Shown here in pieces: positions 1 through 7,549 of a stretch of 41,815 nucleotides of DNA (positions within the stretch are counted from its first letter, which is position 1; each line of letters begins with the position of its first letter). This DNA is from Lachnospiraceae bacterium (lineage in GTDB: Bacteria > Bacillota > Clostridia > Lachnospirales > Lachnospiraceae), in NCBI GenBank assembly GCA_017469935.1, contig JAFUFL010000062.1:1-41815 (forward strand), given 5' to 3'. Below the pieces are notes generated by a model. It was not told where the DNA came from, did no database searches, and saw only the letters and a program-made list of their open reading frames with translations. A program made the position numbers and the translations under genes.

Positions 1-140
1 AGATATCCTGAGTGCGGGTCAGAGGAATCACAAAAGTAATCCCGGTGAAACGGGACAGCGGGCAAGTGTCTGCCCTGTGTCCGCGTAAGCGGCACGAAGC
101 CCCCGCCTCTTAGCGTATGCGTAGGCGGTGGGTAGTTCAC
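1..140 (+). mobile_element. Right end of an IS200/IS605-family (TnpB-type) insertion sequence
   Basis: The first 140 bases carry the end of a tnpB frame followed by a chain of hairpins finishing in GGGTAGTTCAC, the usual layout of IS605-group right ends. The terminal hairpin (100-132) pairs CCCCCGCCT with AGGCGGTGGG, with one bulged T, and the element probably ends at 138-140. Directly after it an open frame encodes the membrane half of FeoB, so the element is inserted in feoB. The left end, the target-adjacent motif and any tnpA lie outside the window. The family call rests on right-end architecture and the TnpB-like tail; the exact end base is inferred. Confidence 0.7.
2..88 (+). CDS. tnpB: TnpB C-terminal fragment (cut by the window edge)
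   Basis: An open frame enters from the left edge and stops with TAA at 86-88, giving 28 residues that begin DILSAGQ and end CPVSA. Short, basic, loosely structured tails after an AA/DILxxG-type stretch are typical of TnpB C-termini, which follow the RuvC and zinc-finger region. TnpB is an RNA-guided nuclease that uses an RNA made from the transposon right end. The stop codon sits in the loop of a CCGC/GCGG hairpin (81-92), so coding sequence and guide-RNA scaffold overlap, as expected. Only the tail is visible, so the assignment depends mainly on the adjoining right-end structure. Confidence 0.55.
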   Translation, partial: DILSAGQRNHKSNPGETGQRASVCPVSA

Positions 141-160
141 TCCGGCACTCCCGCTGATGG
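40..160 (+). ncRNA. Omega RNA (TnpB guide RNA), 3' part with adjoining guide
   Basis: Three hairpins lie in series: GGGCA/TGCCC at 60-75, CCGC/GCGG at 81-92, and the long terminal one at 100-132, followed by TAGTTCAC. This matches omega RNA of TnpB systems, where the scaffold covers the tnpB 3' end and right end and the guide is the flanking host DNA. The guide would begin near 141 and read TCCGGCACTCCCGCTGATGG, which is feoB sequence. The 5' start of the RNA is not determined. The folding was done by eye. Confidence 0.5.
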
Positions 161-1260
161 GATTCGGACAGGCCTTCGGAATGCTTAAGGAACCGGTTTC
201 CGCTGCGCTTTCGTCCGCGGGCTGTCCGGACTTCATTATTTCCATCATCAGCACGGTCTTCATTCAGTCGTTGTCGTACATCTTTCAGATGCTCGGTTTC
301 GTGTTCGGCGTGACGCTGGTATTCGGGCTGCTCGAAGAGGTGGGCGTTATGGCGAGGGTCTCCTATGTATTTGACAATACGATGGGGAAACTCGGGCTTC
401 AGGGAAAATCCGTCATGCCATTCCTTGTGAGCTTCGGCAGTACAATGGGCGGCGCGGCCGGTACGCGAGTTATTGACAACTGGGGACAAAAAGTCCTGAC
501 GATCGCGCTCGCGTGGGCGGTGCCCTGCGGTGCGGCATGGGCAGTCATCCCGATGCTGTCGTCCTTGTTCTTCGGACCGGGAGCGGTCCTTGTGATCGTA
601 GCGATCCTTCTGACAATGCTTCTGCACATGTGGATCACGGCGAAGATCTTCGGGCGCGGGCTTGTGAAAGAAGAGGACCGCTATGGCATGATCATGGAAC
701 TGCCGTCTTACCATAAACCGAAGTGGGGAGCCCTGCTGCGCTATGTGTTGGGGCGCACAAGGGACACATTTTTCCGTGTCACGAAAGTGGTCTTACTTGT
801 CTGCGCGATCTTCTGGCTGATCAGTTATTCTTTCTCAGCCGACAGCGTGCCGCTCCTGTACCGGATCGGCACCGCGATTGAACCGGTGACTAAGCTGTTT
901 GGCCTTAAATGGCAGCTGTTCGTTGCATTTATCGCCTCTTCGATTGGAAAGGAAGGAGCACTTGGCGTTATCAGCGCGCTCTTTACCGGCGGCAACTTTG
1001 CGGGAGCATTCAACGAGGCCATGAGCGGCGGCGGTGTGGCCTCCAATCTGAACGAGATCCTGCTGTCGAATGTCACAAAGCCTGAGGCGCTGGCCTTCAT
1101 CTTTGCGATCACATTCAATATGCCCTGCGTGGTGGCCCTGGCGGCGACTTATCAGGAGATCCATTCCGCGAAGTGGACGGCAAAGATCGCTGCGTATTAT
1201 ACACTGACAGCGCTGCTGCTGGCGGCGGTGGCTTATCGAATCGGACTGGTGATCTTCTAA
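157..1260 (+). CDS. feoB: Ferrous iron transporter FeoB, C-terminal membrane half, interrupted by the IS element
   Basis: FeoB imports Fe(II) across the cytoplasmic membrane using an N-terminal G domain and a C-terminal membrane domain with two Gate motifs. This frame encodes only the membrane part (367 residues from an internal ATG, with the same frame open from 136, across the insertion junction near 140). Several long hydrophobic helices are present, together with family stretches such as LLEEVGVMARVSYVFD and a late SSIGKEGALGVISALF region. The G domain is absent because the IS right end lies immediately upstream. A Gate region reads FGSTMGGAAGTR where most FeoB have a GCNVPA-type sequence with a cysteine. 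No clear ribosome binding site precedes position 157. The gene is probably non-functional unless the element is excised. FeoC follows, as usual in feo operons. Confidence 0.85.
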   Translation: MGFGQAFGMLKEPVSAALSSAGCPDFIISIISTVFIQSLSYIFQMLGFVFGVTLVFGLLEEVGVMARVSYVFDNTMGKLGLQGKSVMPFLVSFGSTMGGAAGTRVIDNWGQKVLTIALAWAVPCGAAWAVIPMLSSLFFGPGAVLVIVAILLTMLLHMWITAKIFGRGLVKEEDRYGMIMELPSYHKPKWGALLRYVLGRTRDTFFRVTKVVLLVCAIFWLISYSFSADSVPLLYRIGTAIEPVTKLFGLKWQLFVAFIASSIGKEGALGVISALFTGGNFAGAFNEAMSGGGVASNLNEILLSNVTKPEALAFIFAITFNMPCVVALAATYQEIHSAKWTAKIAAYYTLTALLLAAVAYRIGLVIF

Positions 1261-1331
1261 GAAACTCAGTATGAGACAAGGGGCAGTTTGAACCCCTCTG
1301 TCCCATTGCAGTCAGAACAAGGCAAGGTAAG

Positions 1332-1640
1332 ATGATGAATGAACTGCTTAATCTGTTAAAAGACGGACACGCCCGCACGACTCTCATGCTGGCACAGGAG
1401 CTTCACACGACGCCGGCTGATATACGCAGAAAGCTGGAGTTTCTGGAAAACGCTGGCATTATTAAAAGAATTTCCTTTACAGCTGCCTCCTGCGGAGGCG
1501 GCAGCTGCAGCAGCTGTACGGGCTGCAGCCCGAATACAGGGAACGACCCGAACCGCAAAAACGGGGAGGGCGGCTGCGCAGGCTGCATCCCCGGCGCGGA
1601 GCTTATGAATATGGGGGAAATGTGGGAAGTGGTACGCTAG
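1332..1640 (+). CDS. feoC: FeoC-like winged-helix protein with cysteine cluster
   Basis: This 102-residue protein starts with a small winged-helix domain (residues about 1-50, with TTPADIRRKLEFLENAGIIKR as the recognition-helix region). A cysteine-rich loop follows (CGGGSCSSCTGC, then CAGC) that could bind an Fe-S cluster or metal. FeoC proteins associate with FeoB and are thought to regulate its stability or act as Fe-S-dependent regulators. The gene lies 71 bases after feoB in the same direction, with a weak AAGGTAA upstream and a second possible ATG at 1335. A strong terminator follows at 1698. The family call is firm from size, fold pattern and context. Confidence 0.85.
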   Translation: MMNELLNLLKDGHARTTLMLAQELHTTPADIRRKLEFLENAGIIKRISFTAASCGGGSCSSCTGCSPNTGNDPNRKNGEGGCAGCIPGAELMNMGEMWEVVR

Positions 1641-1697
1641 CGTTTTTTTGGAATAATCTAAGAGAAATATCAGAACGGTGCCACTACAATGATCGGA

Positions 1698-1742
1698 GGC
1701 GGTTGTTTTTGCAGATATCTGCAGAAGCAGCCGTCTTTTTGT
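1698..1742 (+). terminator. Rho-independent terminator of the feo operon
   Basis: An 18-bp stem allowing G-U pairs is formed by 1698-1715 and 1718-1735, and is followed by TTTTTGTCTTG. It ends transcription after feoC and separates the feo genes from the lipoprotein gene. Confidence 0.85.
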
Positions 1743-1806
1743 CTTGTTTCGATTGGATGCATTTCGGCAAAATATTCTTATAATTCGGCGCCGGATGGCA
1801 TAAAAA

Positions 1807-1836
1807 CTTCAGAAAAGAGTCTGAAGGGAATATAAT
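1807..1836 (+). promoter_or_regulatory. Probable promoter -10 box with overlapping inverted repeat
   Basis: A perfect 7-bp inverted repeat, CTTCAGA-N6-TCTGAAG (1807-1826), lies just before a consensus TATAAT (1831-1836). The repeat occupies the spacer and -35 area, where a repressor or activator could bind; no good -35 hexamer is visible. The next gene starts about 150 bases downstream. Confidence 0.4.
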
Positions 1837-1983
1837 TAAAAAAGAGCTTTGGAGAACACAGAGGATATTTGTACTTGCTTAGTGGGGGACAGCTACTGAC
1901 TATTTTCTGACTTGAAGTATATTTTGGCGGAAACGCGGAAGAGTATAGAGAGGGATTATTACGATCTACGAGGAAAGAGCGCA

Positions 1984-3204
1984 ATGAAGATGAGAGAATT
2001 GTTTCTTGCTGTTTCGACGGCTGCCGTACTTGGCCTTACATCCATCCTGTCCGCTTGCGGCGGCCCGTCTGGTGATACCCCTAAGGATGCGGTGGAACTG
2101 TCGGAAGCATCTTTGGGGGATATCGTCGTATTCGGCGATATCAGGTGGTACGTGATTGCCAAAACAGAAACGGGCTGCACTCTTTTGACCGAAAAGCCTG
2201 TGATCAAGATGCCGTTTAACGAAGCAGGGTATCAAACGGTCGATACATGGGATAAATCTACCGTGCGGGCCTGGCTGAATGAAAAGTTCTACAACACATT
2301 CACGGATGAGGAAAAGGCGCTGATCGCAAAGACGCACAATATCAATTCCGATAACAGGGAATACGGTACTCCCGGCGGAAGCGATACAGATGATTATGTA
2401 TTTCTGCTAAGCGTGGATGAAGCGAACTCCCTTGACAGCAAGATATTAAAATGCGGTTACTGGTACGGTATGGATAACCAGTGGTGGTGGCTGAGGTCGC
2501 CGGGGATCAACAAAGACTATACGGCCTATGTAGGTAACAACAGTGACGGAAAGAACAGGATTGATTCAGGCGGAGACATTTCGGGTAATTCCTACGGTGC
2601 CGTCCGTCCTGCCTTGAATCTTCATTTTGCGGACCGAGCTGCCCCGACGACTATGAACAGAACTCCTTCGGAGGAGGCGGCCGAGCTGGCGGCGATCGCC
2701 GATTCAGAGGTCGAAGACGTGGTGACATTTGGCAGATATACCTGGTATGTAACACATAAGAGAGAAGGGATCTGCACACTGCTGTGTCAGGGATGCGTTA
2801 CAGAAAAGGCATACAATGACGAAAAAAAGGATATCACATGGGAGAACTGCACGCTGCGCAGATGGCTCAATGAGGATTTCTATAACAGCAAATTCTCTGC
2901 CGGAGAGAAAGCCGCGATCGTAACCGCCCATAACACATTCACGGAAGACGATTCTTCCTATGGGATGGACTGCGGAAATGACACAGATGATAAGGTATAT
3001 CTGTTCACATATTCTGAGTCTAAGGCCGTCAGCGACGATATAAAAGGATGCGGCAACGAATGGTGGCTGCGATCGCCCGGAAAGAGGCAGAATGAAGCGG
3101 TCTACATTCTCGGAAAATCAGCAAATCTGATAGGGAACGAGGTTGATAACTCCATGGGCGTCCGACCTGTGATGAAGGTCAGATACTCGGAACAGACGGA
3201 TTGA
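1984..3204 (+). CDS. Lipoprotein with two DUF6273 domains
   Basis: The 406-residue protein starts at ATG 1984, chosen because GAGGAAAG lies at the right distance and it yields a clean lipoprotein signal ending LSAC (cysteine about residue 25). Two homologous domains follow (about residues 40-200 and 225-400). Each has a GDIVVFG/DVVTFG...WYV opening, a WLNE(K/D)FYN segment, D-T-D-D-x-V-x-L/Y-L, and a WWLRSPG motif close to a VRP(A/V) ending. This is the DUF6273 pattern, common in Clostridia surface or lipoproteins, with no known catalytic role. The DUF1848 gene starts 8 bases after its stop, so the two may be co-transcribed. Function unknown. Confidence 0.75.
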   Translation: MKMRELFLAVSTAAVLGLTSILSACGGPSGDTPKDAVELSEASLGDIVVFGDIRWYVIAKTETGCTLLTEKPVIKMPFNEAGYQTVDTWDKSTVRAWLNEKFYNTFTDEEKALIAKTHNINSDNREYGTPGGSDTDDYVFLLSVDEANSLDSKILKCGYWYGMDNQWWWLRSPGINKDYTAYVGNNSDGKNRIDSGGDISGNSYGAVRPALNLHFADRAAPTTMNRTPSEEAAELAAIADSEVEDVVTFGRYTWYVTHKREGICTLLCQGCVTEKAYNDEKKDITWENCTLRRWLNEDFYNSKFSAGEKAAIVTAHNTFTEDDSSYGMDCGNDTDDKVYLFTYSESKAVSDDIKGCGNEWWLRSPGKRQNEAVYILGKSANLIGNEVDNSMGVRPVMKVRYSEQTD

Positions 3205-3212
3205 GAGGCCAT

Positions 3213-4145
3213 ATGATCATCAACACAGGACAGAGAACCGATATACCGGCGTTTTACGCAGAATGGTTTGCTAACAGGCTCAAAGAAGGCGTGGTCTGCG
3301 TTCGCAATCCATATGACCACAGCCAGGTCAGCCGGTACCGTCTCGACCCATCCATAGTGGACGTCATCGGATTCTGCAGCAAGAATCCTGCTCCAATGTT
3401 CCCTTACATGGACCTTCTGAAGGATTACGGCCAGTATTGGTATGTCTCAATAACGCCTTACGGAAGAGATATTGAGCCCAATGTCCCCGACAAGCATCGC
3501 CTTATTGAGGACTTTCAAAGGCTCTCCGATCTGGTTGGCATTCATTCTGTCGGATGGCGTTTCGACCCGATTTTTCTCTCTGAACGGTATACAATAGAGT
3601 ATCAGCTCCGTGCCTTTGAGCAGATTGCAGCTGCCCTGGACGGTTACACCCGTACGGTCGTGATCAGCTTCATTGACCTGTATCCAAAGGTCAGGCGGAA
3701 TTTCCCGGAAGCCAAGGAAGTCACAGAGAAGCAGCGCCTGACGCTGGGAAAAGAGATCGTGAAGATTGCTTCTGCCCACGGAATGACAGTAAGACCTTGT
3801 GCGGAAGGAGATGAACTGGCAGTCTTTGGCGCAGACTGCGGCGGCTGCATGCGGATCAGCGACTATGAGAAAGCGATCGGCAGGCATCTGAATGCGCCCA
3901 AAAAGAAAGCGGCCAGGGCAGAATGCGCCTGCTATCTGTCATGCGATATAGGCGCTTACAATACTTGCAGACACCTGTGTAAGTACTGTTATGCCAATGC
4001 GGAGCCGGAAATAGTGCTGGCGCAGAGCAGGCTTCATGATCCTGCGTCACCGTTTCTGATCGGAAACTACATGGATGGGGACAAAATCCACGACGTGCCA
4101 CAGAAGTCGTGGATTGATGACCAGATGCGGTTTGATCTGGAATGA
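3213..4145 (+). CDS. DUF1848 family protein with radical-SAM-like cysteine cluster
   Basis: The start at 3213 gives MIINTGQRTDIPAFYAEWF, the conserved N-terminus of DUF1848; a TTG at 3201 is less likely. The protein has 310 residues. The central part has the VGWRFDPIF block, and the C-terminal part carries CACYLSCDIGAYNTCRHLCKYCYAN, a dense cysteine cluster conserved in the family and resembling a radical SAM or Fe-S binding site. An internal CGGCM is also present. The reaction is not known to me. It follows the DUF6273 lipoprotein by 8 bases and precedes sfsA by about 75 bases in the same direction. Confidence 0.8.
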   Translation: MIINTGQRTDIPAFYAEWFANRLKEGVVCVRNPYDHSQVSRYRLDPSIVDVIGFCSKNPAPMFPYMDLLKDYGQYWYVSITPYGRDIEPNVPDKHRLIEDFQRLSDLVGIHSVGWRFDPIFLSERYTIEYQLRAFEQIAAALDGYTRTVVISFIDLYPKVRRNFPEAKEVTEKQRLTLGKEIVKIASAHGMTVRPCAEGDELAVFGADCGGCMRISDYEKAIGRHLNAPKKKAARAECACYLSCDIGAYNTCRHLCKYCYANAEPEIVLAQSRLHDPASPFLIGNYMDGDKIHDVPQKSWIDDQMRFDLE

Positions 4146-4220
4146 GCCTGGCGGCTTTTATCATCAAATGGATTCCGGAGAAGGATAGTGAAATCCCGGA
4201 ACAATAATAGGACATAGACA

Positions 4221-4892
4221 ATGCGTTATGAGAATATCAAACCGGCCAAGTTCATAGACCGTCCAAACCGTTTCACCGCCCATGTGGAGATCGCCGGACA
4301 GAAGGAGACAGTGCATGTGAAGAATACCGGGAGATGCAGAGAACTCCTGGTTCCCGGTGCGGAGGTCTATCTGACAGAGCCGGGCACTCCCGGAAGGAAG
4401 ACAAGGTATGACCTGATTGCTGTCAGAAAAGGGAACGGTATTCTGTTCAATATCGACAGCCAGGCACCCAATAAGGTCGTCAGGGAGTGGCTGGATACAC
4501 AGGGCTTTGACCTGGTGCAGCCGGAGCACACATACGGCAGTTCACGGATTGATTTCTATATGGAGCGGGGGGAAGACCGCTATCTGATGGAAGTAAAGGG
4601 CTGTACGCTGGAGGTGGACGGCATCGGCTACTTTCCGGATGCTCCGACAGAACGCGGCGTGAAACACTTGCGAGAGCTGATTCGCGCCGCGGAGGAGGGG
4701 TATCATGCGGTCGTTGCCTTTGTGATCCAGATGGACGGCGTGACAGAGGTCAGGCCTAATGTTCGGACACATCCGGAGTTTGGCGTAGTACTGAAAGAGG
4801 CGGTAAATGCGGGAGTCAGAGTACTGCCGATTCCATGCCATGTTGAGCCGGATGAACTGAAGATCCTGCCGGAATGGGTTCAGGAAAGGTGA
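4221..4892 (+). CDS. sfsA: DNA/RNA nuclease SfsA
   Basis: The 223-residue protein matches SfsA in length and order. An OB-fold-like N-terminal half contains VHVKNTGRCRELL; a nuclease-like half follows with SRIDFYM, EVKGCTLE and FPDAPTERGVKHL. The D and E-x-K residues fit a PD-(D/E)XK active site. SfsA was named as a sugar fermentation stimulation factor in E. coli and is now classed as a nucleic-acid binding nuclease. Its 3' end overlaps the convergent ABC ATPase gene by 13 bases, with no terminator between them. Confidence 0.9.
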   Translation: MRYENIKPAKFIDRPNRFTAHVEIAGQKETVHVKNTGRCRELLVPGAEVYLTEPGTPGRKTRYDLIAVRKGNGILFNIDSQAPNKVVREWLDTQGFDLVQPEHTYGSSRIDFYMERGEDRYLMEVKGCTLEVDGIGYFPDAPTERGVKHLRELIRAAEEGYHAVVAFVIQMDGVTEVRPNVRTHPEFGVVLKEAVNAGVRVLPIPCHVEPDELKILPEWVQER

Positions 4893-5461
4893 AAGGTCTT
4901 TCCGAAAGGAAGCTCTTCTCCCGGCAGGCAGGTAATTACCAGAGGTGTATTGGCCAGGACGGAACGGATATAGGCGATGGACTTTTCCTTTTCTTCTTTC
5001 GTCATGCCGGCAAAGGGCTCATCCATCAGACGGACATCGGAAGGAATGATGCAGGCTCTGACAATGCAGACCATGCGGCGCTGGGCAGGGGTCAGTTCTT
5101 CCACGGGGAGATCGGCAGTGCCTGAGGGAAGGAGTTTTTCCAGTTCCTCTCTGGCGACCCTGACAGAGAACCTCTTATTGACCATTGCTACGTTTTGGGC
5201 AGCGGTAAATCCGGGGCAGAGACGGTCATCCTGGAATACGGCACCGACATTGAACCGGTCATATTTATAGTCACCGAGTAGCGTGACCTTTCCGCCGTCA
5301 GCTTCTTCCAGGCCCATAATAATGCGCAGGAGAGCGGTCTTTCCGCTCTTTTTCGGGCCGATGACAGAGATGACAGAGCCGGAGGAGATATCCAGACTCG
5401 CGCTTTTCAGATAGGGCTTCCCCTCATAGTTTTTGCTTACATTCAGTACTTCGATGGTCAT
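4880..5461 (-). CDS. ABC transporter ATPase, nitrate/sulfonate-type, with degenerate motifs
   Basis: This 193-residue ATPase has Walker A GPKKSGKTA, a Q-loop at VFQDDRL and Walker B VRLMDEPF. Other sites have decayed: the LSGGQ signature is LTPAQ, the D-loop is AGMT in place of GALD, and the usual switch histidine region reads VITCLPGEE with no histidine. The family is SsuB/TauB-like (importers of sulfonates, nitrate or thiamine precursors). The start overlaps the permease stop (ATGA), so the two form one unit on the minus strand. No substrate-binding protein is present. It may be inactive, or a non-hydrolysing regulator. Confidence 0.75.
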   Translation of the reverse strand: MTIEVLNVSKNYEGKPYLKSASLDISSGSVISVIGPKKSGKTALLRIIMGLEEADGGKVTLLGDYKYDRFNVGAVFQDDRLCPGFTAAQNVAMVNKRFSVRVAREELEKLLPSGTADLPVEELTPAQRRMVCIVRACIIPSDVRLMDEPFAGMTKEEKEKSIAYIRSVLANTPLVITCLPGEELPFGKTFHLS

Positions 5462-5994
5462 GCCGCGCTGTCTCCTTTCCCGGGATTCTTTTTAAGAAGG
5501 GTCTTAGCCAAGACCGCGAGAACAAGAAGAATGATGGCTGCTGCGACCTGAAGGGGGATATTGGGAGCACTGCCTGCCGCAAAGAGTGCTGCTAAGCCGA
5601 CGATGGCGGACACAGGTCCGGCGATCATGGCAGAAAGGGCGATTTTGTCCCCGCAGGCGGGCAGGTCAATATAGGTAATGCGGGACATGGCAGGGACAAA
5701 AAAGACATAGGCCATTTCCAGAAGACCCTGATCCCTGTTCCCAAGACCCTTAGCGGTTCCCAGTCCTGTCAAGGTAAAGGCAGAAAAGAAAACGGACAGG
5801 ACCAGTTTCAGAATTCCCGGGGCTGCCAGGATGGCCAGGGCCATCAGAAAAAGGCCGGCACACAGGGGAAGGGCTCTCTTAAAAAAGGGAGCTGTTTTTG
5901 CTCTTTTGCCGGGGCGTCCGAGATAAAGGGAAAGAATGCAGCCCGCCGCACTGCCGGCGGCGGAGGACAGAACGGTTAAGACCATGGCCTGCAT
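5458..5994 (-). CDS. ABC permease, short SsuC/TauC-like membrane protein
   Basis: The protein has 178 residues with about five hydrophobic segments. The stretch EMAYVFFVPAMSRITYIDLPACGDKIALSAMIAGP resembles the EAA coupling loop and following helix of SsuC-type permeases (LPAALPYIxxGLRxAxxxA). The family normally has about 250 residues and six helices, so this one is short and diverged. A good AAGGAGG site precedes the ATG. It pairs with the degenerate ATPase downstream, and together they look like a reduced ABC importer. The family assignment is moderate. Confidence 0.55.
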   Translation of the reverse strand: MQAMVLTVLSSAAGSAAGCILSLYLGRPGKRAKTAPFFKRALPLCAGLFLMALAILAAPGILKLVLSVFFSAFTLTGLGTAKGLGNRDQGLLEMAYVFFVPAMSRITYIDLPACGDKIALSAMIAGPVSAIVGLAALFAAGSAPNIPLQVAAAIILLVLAVLAKTLLKKNPGKGDSAA

Positions 5995-6028
5995 GGATAT
6001 ACCTCCTTGTTAATTGGTCAACTTTACG

Positions 6029-6050
6029 TAGTCAAACGAATTATTGACTA
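6029..6050. promoter_or_regulatory. Candidate shared operator, 7-bp inverted repeat between divergent genes
   Basis: TAGTCAA at 6029-6035 and TTGACTA at 6044-6050 form a perfect inverted repeat with an 8-base spacer. It lies in the 150-base gap between the minus-strand ABC pair and the plus-strand SDR gene, and each half includes a TTGACT that could also act as a -35 box. A regulator bound here could control both directions. No regulator gene is adjacent. Confidence 0.4.
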
Positions 6051-6145
6051 TTCTTCGTTGTTTTGCAATAGTTATTACGCCGCCACATGCCGGAAGGCAT
6101 TTGAAACGAGAGCGGCGCACGAATTGAAATAGGGGAGTTGGTGTT

Positions 6146-6871
6146 ATGACTCGAAAGGAAGAATACAGCCCGAAGGTTGCCGTAGTGACCGGCGGGGCGA
6201 GCGGAATAGGGAAATGCATCGCAGAGGAATTCCGGAAGCAGGGCGTAAAAGTCTACGTGATCGACAAGGCCCCCGGCGACCATTACGTGGGTGATCTCTC
6301 CGACAAGGCCGTGCTTGAAGATTTTGCGACAGAAGTGATCCGTGAGAGCGGCGGCATCGATTTTTTGATCAATAATGCGCTGCCGCTGATGAAGGGAATT
6401 GATGAGTGCAGCTACGAAGAATTCCAATACGCGCTGGCGGTCGGCGTCACGGCGCCGTTTTACCTGTCCAAGTTGTTTGCGCCGCACTTTCGTAAAGGCG
6501 CCTGTATCATCAACATTTCCTCTTCGCGCGACAGGATGAGCCAGCCGCAGACGGAGAGCTATACGGCGGCAAAGGGCGGGATCGCGGCGCTGACGCACGC
6601 CCTGGCGGCAAGCTTTGCCGGAAAGGTGCGGGTGAATTCCATCTCTCCGGGATGGATCGATACGGCGTACACGGTTTATGAAGGAGCGGATGCCCTGCAG
6701 CAGCCCGCCGGACGGGTGGGCAACCCGATGGATATCGCCAATATGGTGCTGTTCCTCTGCTCTGAAAAGGCGGGGTTCATCACCGGAGAAAACATTTGCA
6801 TTGACGGCGGTATGACAAAACTGATGATCTACCATGACGACCATGGATGGACCTATACACCCGAACAATAG
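6146..6871 (+). CDS. SDR family NAD(P)-dependent oxidoreductase
   Basis: The protein has 241 residues with the classical short-chain dehydrogenase layout: TGGASGIG nucleotide-binding motif near the N-terminus, INNA in place of NNAG, a serine in NISSSRDR, catalytic YTAAK, and the C-terminal FITGENICIDGG. An acidic residue (VYVIDKAP) after the second strand suggests NAD preference. The substrate cannot be read from the sequence; sugar or hydroxy-acid oxidation is typical. AGGGGAG lies upstream of the ATG. The bcp gene follows after 17 bases in the same direction. Confidence 0.85.
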   Translation: MTRKEEYSPKVAVVTGGASGIGKCIAEEFRKQGVKVYVIDKAPGDHYVGDLSDKAVLEDFATEVIRESGGIDFLINNALPLMKGIDECSYEEFQYALAVGVTAPFYLSKLFAPHFRKGACIINISSSRDRMSQPQTESYTAAKGGIAALTHALAASFAGKVRVNSISPGWIDTAYTVYEGADALQQPAGRVGNPMDIANMVLFLCSEKAGFITGENICIDGGMTKLMIYHDDHGWTYTPEQ

Positions 6872-6888
6872 AAAAAGGAGGAACAGTT

Positions 6889-7338
6889 ATGCTTGAGATC
6901 GGAACAAAGGCACCGGAGTTTTCCCTGCAGGACCAGAACGGGGAAATGCATTCTCTCTCTGATTATAAGGGACAGAAGGTCATTCTCTATTTTTACCCCA
7001 AAGATATGACGGGAGGCTGCACCAGTCAGGCGTGCAATTTCCGCGATCTGTATCCCCAGCTGCGGGAGAAGGGCGCGGTGGTGCTCGGCGTGAGCAAGGA
7101 CAGTGTGGCGTCCCACAAGAAGTTTGAGGAGAAATACGGTCTGCCTTTTACTCTTTTGTCCGACGCGGATCTGTCCGTTATCACGGCTTACGATGTCCTT
7201 CGCCCGAACAAGGACGGCAAGCCGAGCAAGAGCCTGATCCGTTCCACTTATCTGATCGATGAGGAGGGCGTGATCGTGAAGGCGTTCGGCGGCGTAAAGC
7301 CCAAGGACAATGCGGCTCAGATGCTTGAGGAACTCTGA
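6889..7338 (+). CDS. bcp: Thioredoxin-dependent thiol peroxidase, Bcp-type peroxiredoxin
   Basis: The start at 6889 follows AAAAAGGAGG and gives 149 residues, normal for Bcp. The peroxidatic cysteine lies in KDMTGGCTSQACNFRD, and the second cysteine five residues later is the resolving cysteine of the atypical two-Cys Bcp/PrxQ group. FYPKDMT and the conserved arginine in SLIRSTYLID complete the active site. It reduces hydrogen peroxide and organic hydroperoxides in the cytoplasm using thioredoxin. The stop codon is followed without a gap, in the same frame, by the remains of a LysR-type gene. Confidence 0.92.
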   Translation: MLEIGTKAPEFSLQDQNGEMHSLSDYKGQKVILYFYPKDMTGGCTSQACNFRDLYPQLREKGAVVLGVSKDSVASHKKFEEKYGLPFTLLSDADLSVITAYDVLRPNKDGKPSKSLIRSTYLIDEEGVIVKAFGGVKPKDNAAQMLEEL

Positions 7339-7485
7339 TTTTTAGAGAAGGGATATCCATGCATTTCATTTGACCAGGAAGAAGAAGATCCGCTGGTAAT
7401 TGGATATATTATAAAAAAAGGAAGTAATCTATCGACCTATGGTCAGTTATACATCGAAGAACTATTAAAATATAAAGATCTCTGA
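7339..7485 (+). pseudogene. Remnant of a LysR-type transcriptional regulator (C-terminal end)
   Basis: Immediately after the bcp stop, in the same frame, 48 codons read through to TGA at 7483-7485. They contain DPLVIGYIIKKG and LSTYGQLYIEELLKYK, which look like the last strand and helix of a LysR substrate-binding domain. There is no start codon, no HTH domain and no room for the rest of the gene, so this is a deletion remnant. CysB-type LysR proteins commonly control sulfur genes, and the remnant sits directly upstream of the sulfate operon; that link is inference. Confidence 0.6.
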
Positions 7486-7493
7486 AACCGTCA

Positions 7494-7530
7494 AAAGCCT
7501 GCTTATCAGTGATAAGCAGGCTTTATCACT
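7494..7530 (+). terminator. Terminator-like hairpin before the sulfur operon
   Basis: A perfect 14-bp stem pairs AAAGCCTGCTTATC with GATAAGCAGGCTTT around an AGT loop (7494-7524). The flanks are A-rich on the left and T-rich on the right but the U-tract is short, so it may work in both directions. It isolates the sulfur operon from bcp. Confidence 0.7.
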
Positions 7531-7549
7531 GACAATAAAAAGGCCCGAA

